Origin: an uncultured Sphingobacteriaceae bacterium
GTDB lineage: Bacteria > Bacteroidota > Bacteroidia > Sphingobacteriales > Sphingobacteriaceae
Reading direction: 5' to 3'
DNA: 64,000 nt
Assembly: GCA_946480915.1 (NCBI GenBank)
Contig: CAMLLO010000024.1
Span: 1-64,000, forward strand
The position numbers and the translations under genes were made by a program. Numbering within the stretch: the first letter of the stretch is position 1; every line of letters starts with the position of its first letter. Positions 50,245 through 59,600 of this stretch are shown here, in pieces. Under the pieces are notes generated by a model. The model saw only the letters and a program-made list of their open reading frames with translations, ran no database searches and was not told the DNA's origin.

Positions 50245-50847
50245 TTAGACCCCTATATAGTTTGAGGCCGCAGGACCTTTGGAATTTATAAACCCCCTAA
50301 CTAATATCTCCGCTTCTTTACAAGCAGTTTGCAAATCATTATTTGGCAAAATCACGTCAAATTTATCGGCGTAGCCCAGTTCCTTACCGGCTTTACTAAT
50401 GCGTTCCCCAAGTTTTTCAGCACTGTCGGTTCCTCTGCCGGATAAACGCTGAACGAGTACTTCCAGAGAGGGGGGTTGCACGAAAACGGCTAAAGCCTGA
50501 TCGCCGAATTTTTTCTTTAGACGAAGCCCTCCTTCTACATCAATATCAAAAACCACAACTTTGCCATCTGCCCAAATACGATCGATCTCTGATTTTAATG
50601 TCCCGTAAAAGGTGCCCGAATACACTTCTTCAAATTCCAAAAACTCATGCTTAGCTACTTTATGCAGGAAATCTTCCTTCGAAATAAAATAATAATCTTT
50701 ATCATTCACTTCTTCTCCCCTGCTTTCTCTCGTTGTAGCGGAGATGGAAAATTCTAACTCAGGAATTTTTTTTAAAAGATAATGTACAATGGTAGTTTTA
50801 CCTGCGCCAGAAGGGGCCGAAAATATGATAAGTTTGCCTGTCTGCAT
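50245..50847 (-). CDS. gmk: Guanylate kinase
   Basis: Gmk phosphorylates GMP to GDP. The 200-residue protein has Walker A FSAPSGAGKTT (9-19), the GMP-binding segment SATTRESRGEEVNDKDYYF, and VVFDIDVEGGLRLKKKF. It ends SKGPAASNYIGV. The gene lies between yicC and nadD, a common Bacteroidota order. Confidence 0.95.
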   Translation of the reverse strand: MQTGKLIIFSAPSGAGKTTIVHYLLKKIPELEFSISATTRESRGEEVNDKDYYFISKEDFLHKVAKHEFLEFEEVYSGTFYGTLKSEIDRIWADGKVVVFDIDVEGGLRLKKKFGDQALAVFVQPPSLEVLVQRLSGRGTDSAEKLGERISKAGKELGYADKFDVILPNNDLQTACKEAEILVRGFINSKGPAASNYIGV

Positions 50848-50853
50848 GTTTGT

Positions 50854-50919
50854 GTTGTGGGTTGTATGTTATAGGTTGTATGTTCTATCCCGCAACTTAC
50901 AACCCATCACTTATAACTA
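50854..50919. repeat. Inverted heptad array, GTTGTAT family
   Basis: Words at 50854, 50861, 50868, 50875 and 50882 (GTTGTGG, GTTGTAT, GTTATAG, GTTGTAT, GTTCTAT) face reverse words at 50892, 50899, 50906 and 50913 (GCAACTT, ACAACCC, ATCACTT, ATAACTA). The array fills the yicC-gmk interval. It belongs to the same word family as the array at 29015-29079, 21.8 kb away. Confidence 0.75.
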
Positions 50920-50920
50920 T

Positions 50921-51796
50921 TTATAAAACGTTTAACAATTGCTCTTTAACTTTTTCCAATTCCTCTTTCATGCCAACAACCAATTGCTGAATATGCGCAT
51001 CATTTGCTTTTGATCCGATTGTATTTATCTCGCGGCCAATTTCCTGGGAAATGAATCCAAGCTTTTTACCATTGGCATCCGGAGATTTAAGCGTTTCAAG
51101 AAAGTAATCACAATGACTTTTAAGCCTTATCTTTTCTTCGGTAATATCTAACTTATCGATATAAAAAATGAGTTCTTGCTCTAAACGATTCTGATCAACG
51201 TTTTCTTTACCTACATGCTCTTCTAACATGATGGCCAAGCGCTCTTTGATTAATGGGATACGTTTAGGGGCCTCCACTTCGATTTTTTGCAATGATTCGT
51301 AAATGCTTTTAATCCTAAAGATCAGATCCTCTTGCAAAACACCACCCTCATCGCTCCTGAATTTCTGGAAATCGCGCATTGCTGCCTGAAAGGTTTTGTG
51401 CATTTGAATCCATTCGTCGTCCGAGATCGTATCTTCTTCGTATTTTACTACATCCGGAAAATTAAGTGCCATTTGCAATAGATTGCTTCCTGTGTCATTT
51501 AATCTATCGGCAACATCCCGAAGTTGTTTGTAATACGTTTGAAGTAAATCGCTATCTATCGAAGCAGTTTTTTTCTGAACCTCAGTATACTCTACAGTTA
51601 TAGAAACGTTTACTTTCCCGCGTTCAATTTGTTTGCTGCATTCATTTCGAAGAACAAACTCTTTATCGGCGAAGGATTTTGGAAGTTTTAAAGCAAGTTC
51701 GAGAAATTTGCTGTTAAGAGACTTTATCTCGACGGTATATTTAGCACTGGCGAAATCAGTTACTGCAATACCGTAACCGGTCATTGATTTGAGCAT
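50921..51796 (-). CDS. yicC: YicC-family endoribonuclease-like protein
   Basis: The 291-residue protein begins MLKSMTGYGIAV, the YicC hallmark, and ends with the DUF1732 region KKLGFISQEIGREINTIGSKAND. YicC proteins have been reported as endoribonucleases affecting small RNA turnover. ATG 51796 is chosen: a TATCTTTG box at 51807-51800 ends three bases upstream, and an alternative TTG at 51802 would lie inside that box. Confidence 0.9.
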   Translation of the reverse strand: MLKSMTGYGIAVTDFASAKYTVEIKSLNSKFLELALKLPKSFADKEFVLRNECSKQIERGKVNVSITVEYTEVQKKTASIDSDLLQTYYKQLRDVADRLNDTGSNLLQMALNFPDVVKYEEDTISDDEWIQMHKTFQAAMRDFQKFRSDEGGVLQEDLIFRIKSIYESLQKIEVEAPKRIPLIKERLAIMLEEHVGKENVDQNRLEQELIFYIDKLDITEEKIRLKSHCDYFLETLKSPDANGKKLGFISQEIGREINTIGSKANDAHIQQLVVGMKEELEKVKEQLLNVL

Positions 51797-51799
51797 TGG

Positions 51800-51807
51800 C
51801 AAAGATA
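51800..51807 (-). promoter_or_regulatory. -7 promoter box (TATCTTTG) of yicC
   Basis: TATCTTTG on the minus strand ends three bases (CCA) before the ATG, predicting a leaderless mRNA. Confidence 0.45.
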
Positions 51808-51854
51808 TAATTTATTCATTAACCCAAACCCAACAAAGAAGTTCTGTAATTAGT

Positions 51855-52583
51855 TTAGATATTTAGAGCTTCGCACGCTTTTTCAGCTGCTAGCTTTTCT
51901 GCATTCTTTTTATTGTAATCCCGTCCCGAACCTACAATTTCTCCGTCGACCATCACTTGAATAGTGAATAATTTCGCACTATCTCCGTCAGCATTCGCAA
52001 TCAACTCAAAAGTGACATCCTTGCCATGGCGCTGGCACCATTCAATTAGCTTACTTTTAAAGTTAGTTTCAGTATTTTCGAGAGTGTGAATATCGATATG
52101 AGGCTTAATAATATGGTTCAGGAGAAAATTTTGAGTAAAGTTATATCCTTTATCAAGATAAATAGCTCCGATCAGGGCCTCAAATGCATCTCCCAGCAGT
52201 GATCCTTGCTTATTGGGATAATTTACGATTCGATTGTCGTATTCAATTAAATCTCCAAGTCCCAGTTTTCTTGCAAGTTGGTTGAGATTTGCTCTGTTGA
52301 CAATTTTTGAGCGCATTTCTGTAAGAAAGCCTTCATCTTTGTATGGGTAGCGTTTAAATAATTCCTCGGCTATTACAGAACCTAAAACGGCATCGCCCAA
52401 AAACTCAAGGCGCTCATTGCTGTTTTTTGTGCCGTTTTTTAAAACTATGGCAATAGAACGATGGCGAAAAGCCATCCGATAAAGTTTAACATTTCCAGGA
52501 ACAAAGCCCAAGAGATTGCTTAATCGATTAATATATTCTCGATGAGGAGAAAAATGAAGCTTATAGATTCTCGAAAACAGCAT
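51855..52583 (-). CDS. rnc: Ribonuclease III
   Basis: RNase III cleaves double-stranded RNA in rRNA and mRNA processing. The 242-residue protein has the catalytic signature NERLEFLGDAVLG (about 57-69), KGSLLGDAFEALIGAIYLDKG-like sequence with the second set of acidic residues, and a C-terminal double-stranded RNA-binding domain (about 170-240) ending KKNAEKLAAEKACEAL. The N terminus is extended by about 25 residues relative to the E. coli enzyme. It follows fabF after a hairpin. Confidence 0.94.
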   Translation of the reverse strand: MLFSRIYKLHFSPHREYINRLSNLLGFVPGNVKLYRMAFRHRSIAIVLKNGTKNSNERLEFLGDAVLGSVIAEELFKRYPYKDEGFLTEMRSKIVNRANLNQLARKLGLGDLIEYDNRIVNYPNKQGSLLGDAFEALIGAIYLDKGYNFTQNFLLNHIIKPHIDIHTLENTETNFKSKLIEWCQRHGKDVTFELIANADGDSAKLFTIQVMVDGEIVGSGRDYNKKNAEKLAAEKACEALNI

Positions 52584-52620
52584 CTGGTACGTTAATAGGG
52601 ATTATTAACTTTTAAATATA

Positions 52621-52657
52621 AAATAGCAGTGTCTTATATCATTTAACACTGCTATTT
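52621..52657 (-). terminator. Hairpin terminator after fabF
   Basis: A perfect 12-bp stem, AAATAGCAGTGT (52621-52632) with ACACTGCTATTT (52646-52657), encloses a 13-base loop, and the minus-strand sequence after it is T-rich. It lies three bases past the fabF stop. Confidence 0.7.
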
Positions 52658-52660
52658 ATA

Positions 52661-53914
52661 TTATGCTTCAAATTTTTTGAAGATAACTGATGCATTGTGT
52701 CCACCAAAGCCGAATGTATTACTTTGTGCTGCCCGAACAACGCGTTTTTGAGCAACATTAAAAGTTAAGTTCAAACTTTGATCTATTTCAGGATCATCAG
52801 TAAAATGATTTATTGTAGGTGGGATAATGTCATTTTGAATTGCGAGAATACAAGCAATACTTTCAATTGCGCCTGCAGCACCCAGTAGGTGGCCGGTCAT
52901 TGATTTAGTAGAACTGATATTCAGCTTATATGCATTTTCACCAAACAAATCAATAATTGCTCTGGATTCACTAATGTCGCCTAATGGTGTAGAGGTACCA
53001 TGTACATTAATATAGTCAATATCCGAGGTAGTCAGACCTGCATCGCGCAAGGCATTAGTCATTACCAAACGAGCACCCAGACCTTCAGGATGCGGAGCTG
53101 TAATATGGTTTGCGTCAGCACTCATGCCTCCGCCGATTAATTCAGCATAAATTTTAGCACCTCTGGCTTTTGCGTGTTCCAGTTCTTCCAAAATAATTGT
53201 TCCTGCACCTTCTCCTGCCACAAAGCCGTCACGGTCTTTGTCAAATGGACGAGAAGCGGTAGCGGGATCATCATTCCGGGTAGAAAGAGCATGCATGGCA
53301 TTAAAGCCACCCATTCCTGCCTCGTTGATAATTGCTTCGGAACCACCGGAAATAATTACATTGGCCATACCCAGCCTGATGTAGTTAAATGAATCTATCA
53401 ATGCGTTTGTGGAAGACGCACAGGCAGAAACAGTTGAGAAATTCGGCCCTCGCAGACCGTATTTGATAGAAATATGACCCGGAGCAATATCCAGAATCAT
53501 TTTTGGGATAAAGAAAGGGTTAAAACGCGGAGTTCCATCGCCCTTCGCGAAATTTACGACTTCATCCAAAAAGGTTTTCAATCCGCCAATACCCGAACCC
53601 CAAATTACCCCGATACGATTGGTGTCTAACTCGCTGAAATTTAAGCCCGAATCTTTAACAGCTTCATCTGTAGCTGCAAGTGCGTAGTGCACAAAGGGAT
53701 CTAATTTTCTGGCCTCCTTCCGATCTAAAAAATCTTCGGGATTAAAGTTCTTAACCTCACATGCAAACTTAGTTTTGAAGTTTGTAGTATCGTATTTAGT
53801 AATTGGAGCGGCTCCGCTTACTCCATTGATCAATCCGTTCCAATATTCTGAAACCGTATTTCCTATGGGAGTAAGCGCACCTAACCCTGTAACTACAACT
53901 CTTTTTAGCTCCAT
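52661..53914 (-). CDS. fabF: Beta-ketoacyl-ACP synthase II
   Basis: FabF condenses malonyl-ACP with acyl-ACP in fatty-acid elongation. The 417-residue thiolase-fold protein has the catalytic Cys in VSACASSTNALIDSF and the two His in VHGTSTPLGD and MTGHLLGAAG. It is 20 bases downstream of acpP on the same strand, the usual acpP-fabF(-rnc) arrangement. Confidence 0.96.
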   Translation of the reverse strand: MELKRVVVTGLGALTPIGNTVSEYWNGLINGVSGAAPITKYDTTNFKTKFACEVKNFNPEDFLDRKEARKLDPFVHYALAATDEAVKDSGLNFSELDTNRIGVIWGSGIGGLKTFLDEVVNFAKGDGTPRFNPFFIPKMILDIAPGHISIKYGLRGPNFSTVSACASSTNALIDSFNYIRLGMANVIISGGSEAIINEAGMGGFNAMHALSTRNDDPATASRPFDKDRDGFVAGEGAGTIILEELEHAKARGAKIYAELIGGGMSADANHITAPHPEGLGARLVMTNALRDAGLTTSDIDYINVHGTSTPLGDISESRAIIDLFGENAYKLNISSTKSMTGHLLGAAGAIESIACILAIQNDIIPPTINHFTDDPEIDQSLNLTFNVAQKRVVRAAQSNTFGFGGHNASVIFKKFEA

Positions 53915-53934
53915 TTATACTGAGGCAGCGAAAT

Positions 53935-54171
53935 TTACTTTACGTTTTTTTCTAAGTATGCGATAGCCTGACCTACTGTTCCAATAGTTTCAGCCTGGTC
54001 ATCAGGAATAGCAACGTTGAATTCTTTTTCGAATTCCATGATCAATTCCACGGTGTCTAAAGAGTCAGCACCAAGATCGTTTGTAAAAGATGCTTCAGGC
54101 GTTACTTCACTTTCATCCACACCTAATTTTTCTACGATAATTGCTTTTACTCTTGAAGCGATATCAGACAT
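53935..54171 (-). CDS. acpP: Acyl carrier protein
   Basis: This 78-residue acidic four-helix protein carries the phosphopantetheine site in [13 protein letters not shown] (Ser39). It shuttles acyl chains for FabF, FabZ, LpxA and LpxD, which are also encoded in this window. It is first in the acpP-fabF-rnc run. Confidence 0.97.
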   Translation of the reverse strand: MSDIASRVKAIIVEKLGVDESEVTPEASFTNDLGADSLDTVELIMEFEKEFNVAIPDDQAETIGTVGQAIAYLEKNVK

Positions 54172-54319
54172 AGTTTTTATATTTTAATGGTTAAATAATT
54201 CTGTGCAAAGAAAAATAAATTCTAATTAATATCAAACCTTTTTGTTTTTGCTTAAAAATTGGCCTGACAACTCTAATTTGAAGGATTCTTAGTATTTTCG
54301 ATTTTTTTAAAATTTAAAA

Positions 54320-54733
54320 TTGAATCGACTTACACTAAAATACGAACTAGACCTTGATTTTGTTTTAGTAGCTATCACTTCCCAGTTGAAAGATTATGTG
54401 CTATGTTTTAAACTTAACAAGCAACTCAACATAAATTTCTACAAGATAGAAGAACTTATTATTGAAAACAATTCCGGCGAAGTATTTTTTTCGAGATATC
54501 ATTATCAAATTCCTGAAACCGAAACCGATTTTTACTTGCTGGCAAACAAAGGAGATCAGGGATATTTAATCTCGGAAATGAAAACGGTTGATTATTTTAT
54601 AATTATACGCAATTATATAAGCCAGGATGATACTGAGCAGCTAATTGAGGGTATAAATAAGCTCCCGGAAGTACTTGTTTCAATAGAAGTTGATCCAAAA
54701 AGGTTGAAATCTAAAGAAAATCTGATATTTTAG
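54320..54733 (+). CDS. IPExxxVDY-family protein
   Basis: The 137-residue protein has the family landmarks in HYQIPETETDFYLLANKG and EMKTVDYFIIIRNYI. It is restricted to Bacteroidota as far as I know and has no established function. The start is TTG 54320 (MNRLTLKYELDLDFVLVAI), because the conserved N terminus starts here and no ATG is available. It precedes pyk by 53 bases. Confidence 0.82.
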   Translation: MNRLTLKYELDLDFVLVAITSQLKDYVLCFKLNKQLNINFYKIEELIIENNSGEVFFSRYHYQIPETETDFYLLANKGDQGYLISEMKTVDYFIIIRNYISQDDTEQLIEGINKLPEVLVSIEVDPKRLKSKENLIF

Positions 54734-54748
54734 CGCAAAAATTAATTA

Positions 54749-54763
54749 GTGTATTAAATACAC
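54749..54763. promoter_or_regulatory. 15-bp palindrome before pyk
   Basis: GTGTATT-A-AATACAC is a perfect palindrome 23 bases before the pyk ATG. It is a candidate operator for the pyk promoter; the regulator is unknown. Confidence 0.35.
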
Positions 54764-54786
54764 ACTCTAAAAATAACCCGATAACG

Positions 54787-56217
54787 ATGAAACAGGTACA
54801 TAAAAGGACCAAAATTGTTGCCACGCTTGGCCCGGCATCATCTAACAAAGAAGTTTTGCTTAGTATGATCAAAGCCGGAGTAGATGTTTGCCGATTGAAT
54901 TTTTCTCATGGTAACCAGGCAGATCACCAGGCGACTATTGATACAATTCGCGAAATAAATAAACAATATAAAACACATATTGGGATTCTGGCAGATTTAC
55001 AAGGCCCTAAAATCCGTATCGGAATGGTGCAGGATGGCGGAATTCACCTTATCAATGGAAGTAAAATTGAGATCACTACTAAAGAGCTTTTAGGAAACGA
55101 TAAACAAATTTATATTACTTATCAAAGTTTCCCGAGAGACGTAAGAGCTGGAGAAATTATCTTGTTGGATGATGGAAAAATCCAGATGCGTGTGGTTGAT
55201 ACCAACAATAAAGATACCGTTACCTGCGAAGTTGTTCACGGAGGAATTTTGACATCCCGTAAAGGCGTAAACCTTCCGAATACAAAAATTTCTATTCCTA
55301 GCTTAACTGAAGAAGATTTAAGTAACCTCGAGTTTGCTTTAGAAAATGACGTTGAGTGGATCGGCCTATCTTTTGTTCGTACTGCAGACGATATCATCGA
55401 GCTGAAAAGAATTATCACCCGCAGCGGAAAATCAGCACGCGTTATTGCTAAAGTTGAGAAGCCTGAAGCAATTGATAATATTGATGCTATTATCGCTGTA
55501 ACAGACGGAGTGATGGTTGCCCGTGGAGATCTGGGTGTTGAAATGCCAATGGAACAGGTTCCGGTATTGCAAAAAATGATCGCACGTAAATGTCGCGAAG
55601 CTTCTAAGCCTGTAATCGTTGCAACTCAAATGCTTGAAAGTATGATTACAACACCTCGCCCGACACGTGCAGAAGTGAATGACGTTGCAAACTCCGTATT
55701 GGATGGCGCGGATGCGGTGATGCTAAGCGGCGAGACCTCTGTCGGAGAGTTTCCTGTTATCGTAATTGAAACCATGAGTAAGATCATCAAGAATATTGAA
55801 GACTTCGCTTATCCGTACCAAACCCCTAAAAAGCTGAATCCTGATTCGCCTACTTATATCGCTGATGCTGTTTGCGGATCAGCGGTTTATTTAGCTGAGA
55901 AGACTAATGCGGTTGGTTTAGTGTCAATGACCTCGTCTGGCTACACAGCATTCGAAATATCCAGTCACAGGCCAAAAGCAGAAACATTTATCTTTACAAG
56001 TAACCGTACTTTGTTAAATACGCTTAGCTTGCTTTGGGGTGTAACCGGTTTTTACTACGACAAGTTTGAAACTACCGATAAGTCTATCAGCGATGTAAAT
56101 CGTATTCTGAAAGATGAAAGAATGGTTACAACAGGACAAATTGTAATTAATACCGCAGCAATGCCGATTGAGAAAAAAGGCAAGACAAATATGATTAAAG
56201 TTACTGTGGTAGAGTAA
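54787..56217 (+). CDS. pyk: Pyruvate kinase
   Basis: Pyk converts phosphoenolpyruvate and ADP to pyruvate and ATP. The 476-residue protein has TKIVATLGPASS at the start, CRLNFSHG, ADLQGPKIRIG, the active-site RVIAKVEKPEAIDNID and MVARGDLGVEMP with its metal-binding acidic residues, and the DGADAVMLSGETSVG region. It is followed by a strong terminator. Confidence 0.96.
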   Translation: MKQVHKRTKIVATLGPASSNKEVLLSMIKAGVDVCRLNFSHGNQADHQATIDTIREINKQYKTHIGILADLQGPKIRIGMVQDGGIHLINGSKIEITTKELLGNDKQIYITYQSFPRDVRAGEIILLDDGKIQMRVVDTNNKDTVTCEVVHGGILTSRKGVNLPNTKISIPSLTEEDLSNLEFALENDVEWIGLSFVRTADDIIELKRIITRSGKSARVIAKVEKPEAIDNIDAIIAVTDGVMVARGDLGVEMPMEQVPVLQKMIARKCREASKPVIVATQMLESMITTPRPTRAEVNDVANSVLDGADAVMLSGETSVGEFPVIVIETMSKIIKNIEDFAYPYQTPKKLNPDSPTYIADAVCGSAVYLAEKTNAVGLVSMTSSGYTAFEISSHRPKAETFIFTSNRTLLNTLSLLWGVTGFYYDKFETTDKSISDVNRILKDERMVTTGQIVINTAAMPIEKKGKTNMIKVTVVE

Positions 56218-56241
56218 GAGTTATTTTACTTTATAAAATTG

Positions 56242-56268
56242 AAAGCCGGATCTTTTCCGGCTTTTTTT
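56242..56268 (+). terminator. Intrinsic terminator after pyk
   Basis: AAAGCCGGA (56242-56250) pairs with TCCGGCTTT (56256-56264) around a 5-base loop, followed by a run of T residues. Confidence 0.9.
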
Positions 56269-56564
56269 ATTTATGGATTTTAATCACTCCTATTCATTAG
56301 GGTTCGTTCGTATCCTGCTAAGGTTGTTAGAGGACAGGTTTGAAGGGTAGATTTCCTCTGAAAAATCACTCCAGCCGAGGAAAGTCATCATACCTTAAAG
56401 TTTTCTTCCAAAAGAAATTTATCGCCCGAAAAATCGTTAAAATTTTAAGTTTTCCACATAATAAATACTTAGTAATCATTCATTTACTTGTGATATTTTA
56501 TCACAGGTGCAGGTCCGCCAACAGACTGTGGAAAAGTCAAATTCAGTTGAGTATTAGATATAGA
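56269..56564. promoter_or_regulatory. nrdJ upstream region with two DnaA-box-like sites and a palindrome
   Basis: No gene is apparent here. TTTTCCACA (56450-56458) and its exact reverse complement TGTGGAAAA (56527-56535) both fit the DnaA box TTWTNCACA and face each other 68 bp apart. Between them lies TGTGATA-TTT-TATCACA (56489-56505), a 17-bp palindrome with the TGTGA/TCACA half-sites seen in Crp/Fnr-type operators, at a 7-base rather than 6-base spacing. DnaA regulation of ribonucleotide reductase is known in E. coli for a different class of enzyme. Confidence 0.5.
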
Positions 56565-56572
56565 TAAATTTG
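56565..56572 (+). promoter_or_regulatory. -7 promoter box (TAAATTTG) of nrdJ
   Basis: TAAATTTG matches TAnnTTTG and would start transcription near 56577, about 60 nt before ATG 56639. It contains the TTG at 56570, which argues against that codon as the start. Confidence 0.45.
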
Positions 56573-56638
56573 ATAAAAACTCCTTATAGTTTTTTTGACG
56601 AGGAAATAGTTCAATACCAACAATATAATTTTACAGAG

Positions 56639-59600
56639 ATGGGTAAAAACAATGCAACTAAAAAAGGAACTGGCAAAGGCTTACAGTTTCAGCGCTACTT
56701 CAGCAAGGAAGGCGTAGATGTTTACGATTTGTTTCAATATGAGAAACGTTCATCCGTAATCAGAAATCCTGCAGGTGATGCAGTGTTTGAAATGAACGAT
56801 GTTGAAGTACCCGGAACATGGAGCCAGGTTGCAACCGATATTCTTGCCCAGAAATATTTCCGTAAAGCGGGTGTTCCTCAGCCTGATGGAAGTACTGGTT
56901 CTGAAAAAAGCGTTAAGCAAGTTGCCCATCGTATGGCCCATTGCTGGAAAAGCTGGGGCGAGCGTTACGGATACTTTGCTTCTGAAAAAGATGCAGGTAT
57001 CTTTTACGACGAGTTAGTTTATACGATTGTTGGTCAGTTGGCTGCGCCAAATTCTCCTCAGTGGTTCAATACAGGACTGCATAGTTCTTACGGGATTACA
57101 GGAAAGCCTCAGGGGCATTATTTTGTTGATCCTGATACGGAGGTGTTGAGTAAGTCTACTTCGGCTTACGAGCGTCCTCAGCCTCACGCTTGTTTTATCC
57201 TGTCTGTAAATGATGATTTAGTAAACGAAGGTGGAATCATGGATCTTTGGGTTCGTGAAGCACGTATCTTCAAATATGGTTCAGGTGTAGGAACCAACTT
57301 TTCGGCAATTCGCGGAGAAAACGAAAAATTATCAGGTGGAGGCTATTCATCAGGACTAATGTCTTTCCTGAAGATTGGCGACCGTGCAGCCGGAGCAATT
57401 AAATCTGGCGGTACAACTCGGCGTGCCGCTAAAATGGTTTGTTTGGATTTAGAGCACCCTGAAATTGAAGGTTTTGTTAACTGGAAAGTTGAGGAAGAGC
57501 GTAAAGTTGCTGCCTTAATTGCTGCTGGTTATTCTTCAGATTACGAAGGTGAGGCTTACCGCACCGTAGCCGGACAAAATTCTAATAACTCTGTTCGTAT
57601 ACCGAACACATTCTTTAAAGCTTTAGAAAGTGGAAATAACTGGGATCTGATTGGCCGTACAAACGGAAAAGTTGTTAAATCAATTTCTTCTGAGAAATTA
57701 TGGCAGGATATTGCATTTGCTGCCTGGGCTTGTGCCGATCCTGGTGTTCAATACGATACTACAATCAACGAATGGCATACTTGTCCTGAAGGTGGACGAA
57801 TCAATGCTTCAAATCCATGTTCAGAGTACATGTTCTTAGACAATACAGCATGTAATCTTGCGTCAATAAATCTTGCACATTTCTTTAATCCTGATACTCT
57901 GGTATTTGATGTTAAAGGCTTTGAGCATGCGTGTCGTGTTTGGACTGTAGTTCTTGAGATTTCTGTTTTAATGGCACAGTTCCCGTCCAAGGAAGTTGCT
58001 CAGTTATCTTATGATTACCGCACACTAGGTTTAGGATTTGCTAACCTTGGCTCAATGCTAATGGTTGCAGGTATTCCTTACGATAGCGAAAAAGCCCGCG
58101 CAATCGGTGGTTCTATCTCAGCTATCATGACCGGTACCGCCTACGCTACTTCAGCAGAAATGGCTAAAGAACTTGGTACGTTCAAACGTTACGAAGAGAA
58201 TAAAAAACATATGCTTCGCGTAATGCGAAATCACCGTTATGCTGCATATAATGCAACGGATGCATACGAAGGATTGGAAATTGCGCCTCCGGGAATCGAT
58301 CAGAAATATTGTCCTGATTATTTACTTGCTGCGGCATGTAACTCATGGGATAAAGCAGTAGAATTAGGAGAAAAATACGGATACCGCAATGCTCAAACTA
58401 CTGTAATTGCTCCAACCGGAACAATTGGTCTGGTTATGGATTGCGACACTACCGGTATTGAGCCTGACTTTGCTTTAGTTAAATTCAAAAAACTTTCAGG
58501 TGGTGGTTATTTTAAAATTATTAACCAGGGTGTTCCATCCGCTTTGCGTAACCAAGGATATAAAGAGCACGAGATTGAAGCAATCGTAAATTATGCTAAA
58601 GGTGCTGCGACTTTAAAAGGTGCGCCTCATATCAATTTCGACAGCCTTGCTGCCAAAGGGTTCACTCAGGATGAGTTAGAAAAAATCGATAAGTCTCTCC
58701 TTGCAGCTTTTGAAATTGGTTTTGTATTTAACCAATGGTCCTTAGGCGAAGATTGTTTAAAACGTTTGGGCTTTAAACCTGAGCAATACAACTCTGCAGA
58801 TTTCAATATGCTGCGTGCATTGGGCTTTAACCGCCAGCAAATTGCTGAGGCGAACGAGTTTATCTGCGGAACGATGACTATTGAAGGCGCTCCATATTTA
58901 AAGGAAGAGCATTATCCAATTTTTGACTGCGCAAATAAGTGTGGATCTAAAGGACAGCGTTATATTCATGCAACCGGCCACATAAAAATGATGGCTGCTG
59001 CACAACCTTTCTTATCAGGTGCGATCTCGAAAACTATCAATCTTCCAAACGAAGCTACAGTTGAAGAAATTAAGGATTGCTACGCATTGTCATGGAAGTT
59101 GGGGTTAAAAGCAAATGCGCTTTATCGTGATGGTTGTAAATTATCTCAGCCTCTTTCAACTAAATCTTCGGATTCTAAAGAAGATAAATTAGATTCAGTT
59201 GAAGAAGTTTTGGGTGAAGCGGCTAACGTTAAATTAAGTGATTTAACTGCAGATCAGGTTCTGGAAGCTGCCCGTGCAATATTAGAAAAATCAACAGACA
59301 CAAAGTTCAAACGCCAGTTATCATCAGTAGTTGAACGTAAAAACTTACCATCGAAGCGTGGTGGTTTCACACAAAAGGCTGCTGTGGGCGGACAAACAGT
59401 ATTCGTTCGTACCGGAGAGTATGAAGACGGGACCTTGGGAGAGATATTCGTGGATATGCACAAAGAAGGTGCTACCTTTCGTTCACTAATGAACTGTTTT
59501 GCTATCGCGATTTCTGTAGGCTTACAGTACGGTGTACCTCTTGAAGAGTTTGTTGACAAATTTACGTTCACTCGTTTTGAACCATCTGGAATGGTTGCAG

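Noticed and set aside
56382..56396. CCGAGGAAAGTC resembles the GAGGAAAGTC core of RNase P RNA
   Set aside because: The sequence after it lacks the CCGGGC continuation, and the other conserved RNase P RNA blocks are absent in the following 250 bases, so the match is taken as chance.
56489..56505. Classic CRP site (TGTGA-N6-TCACA)
   Set aside because: The spacer is 7 rather than 6 bases and no Crp partner is visible in the window, so I call it only a palindromic candidate operator.
56269..56638. Possible cobalamin riboswitch before the B12-dependent reductase
   Set aside because: I find no B12-box-like segment or the multi-helix arrangement; inverted DnaA-like boxes and a palindrome explain the visible structure better.
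56570..56638. TTG 56570 as the nrdJ start
   Set aside because: The codon lies within the TAAATTTG promoter box, and the 23 extra residues are not typical of NrdJ.
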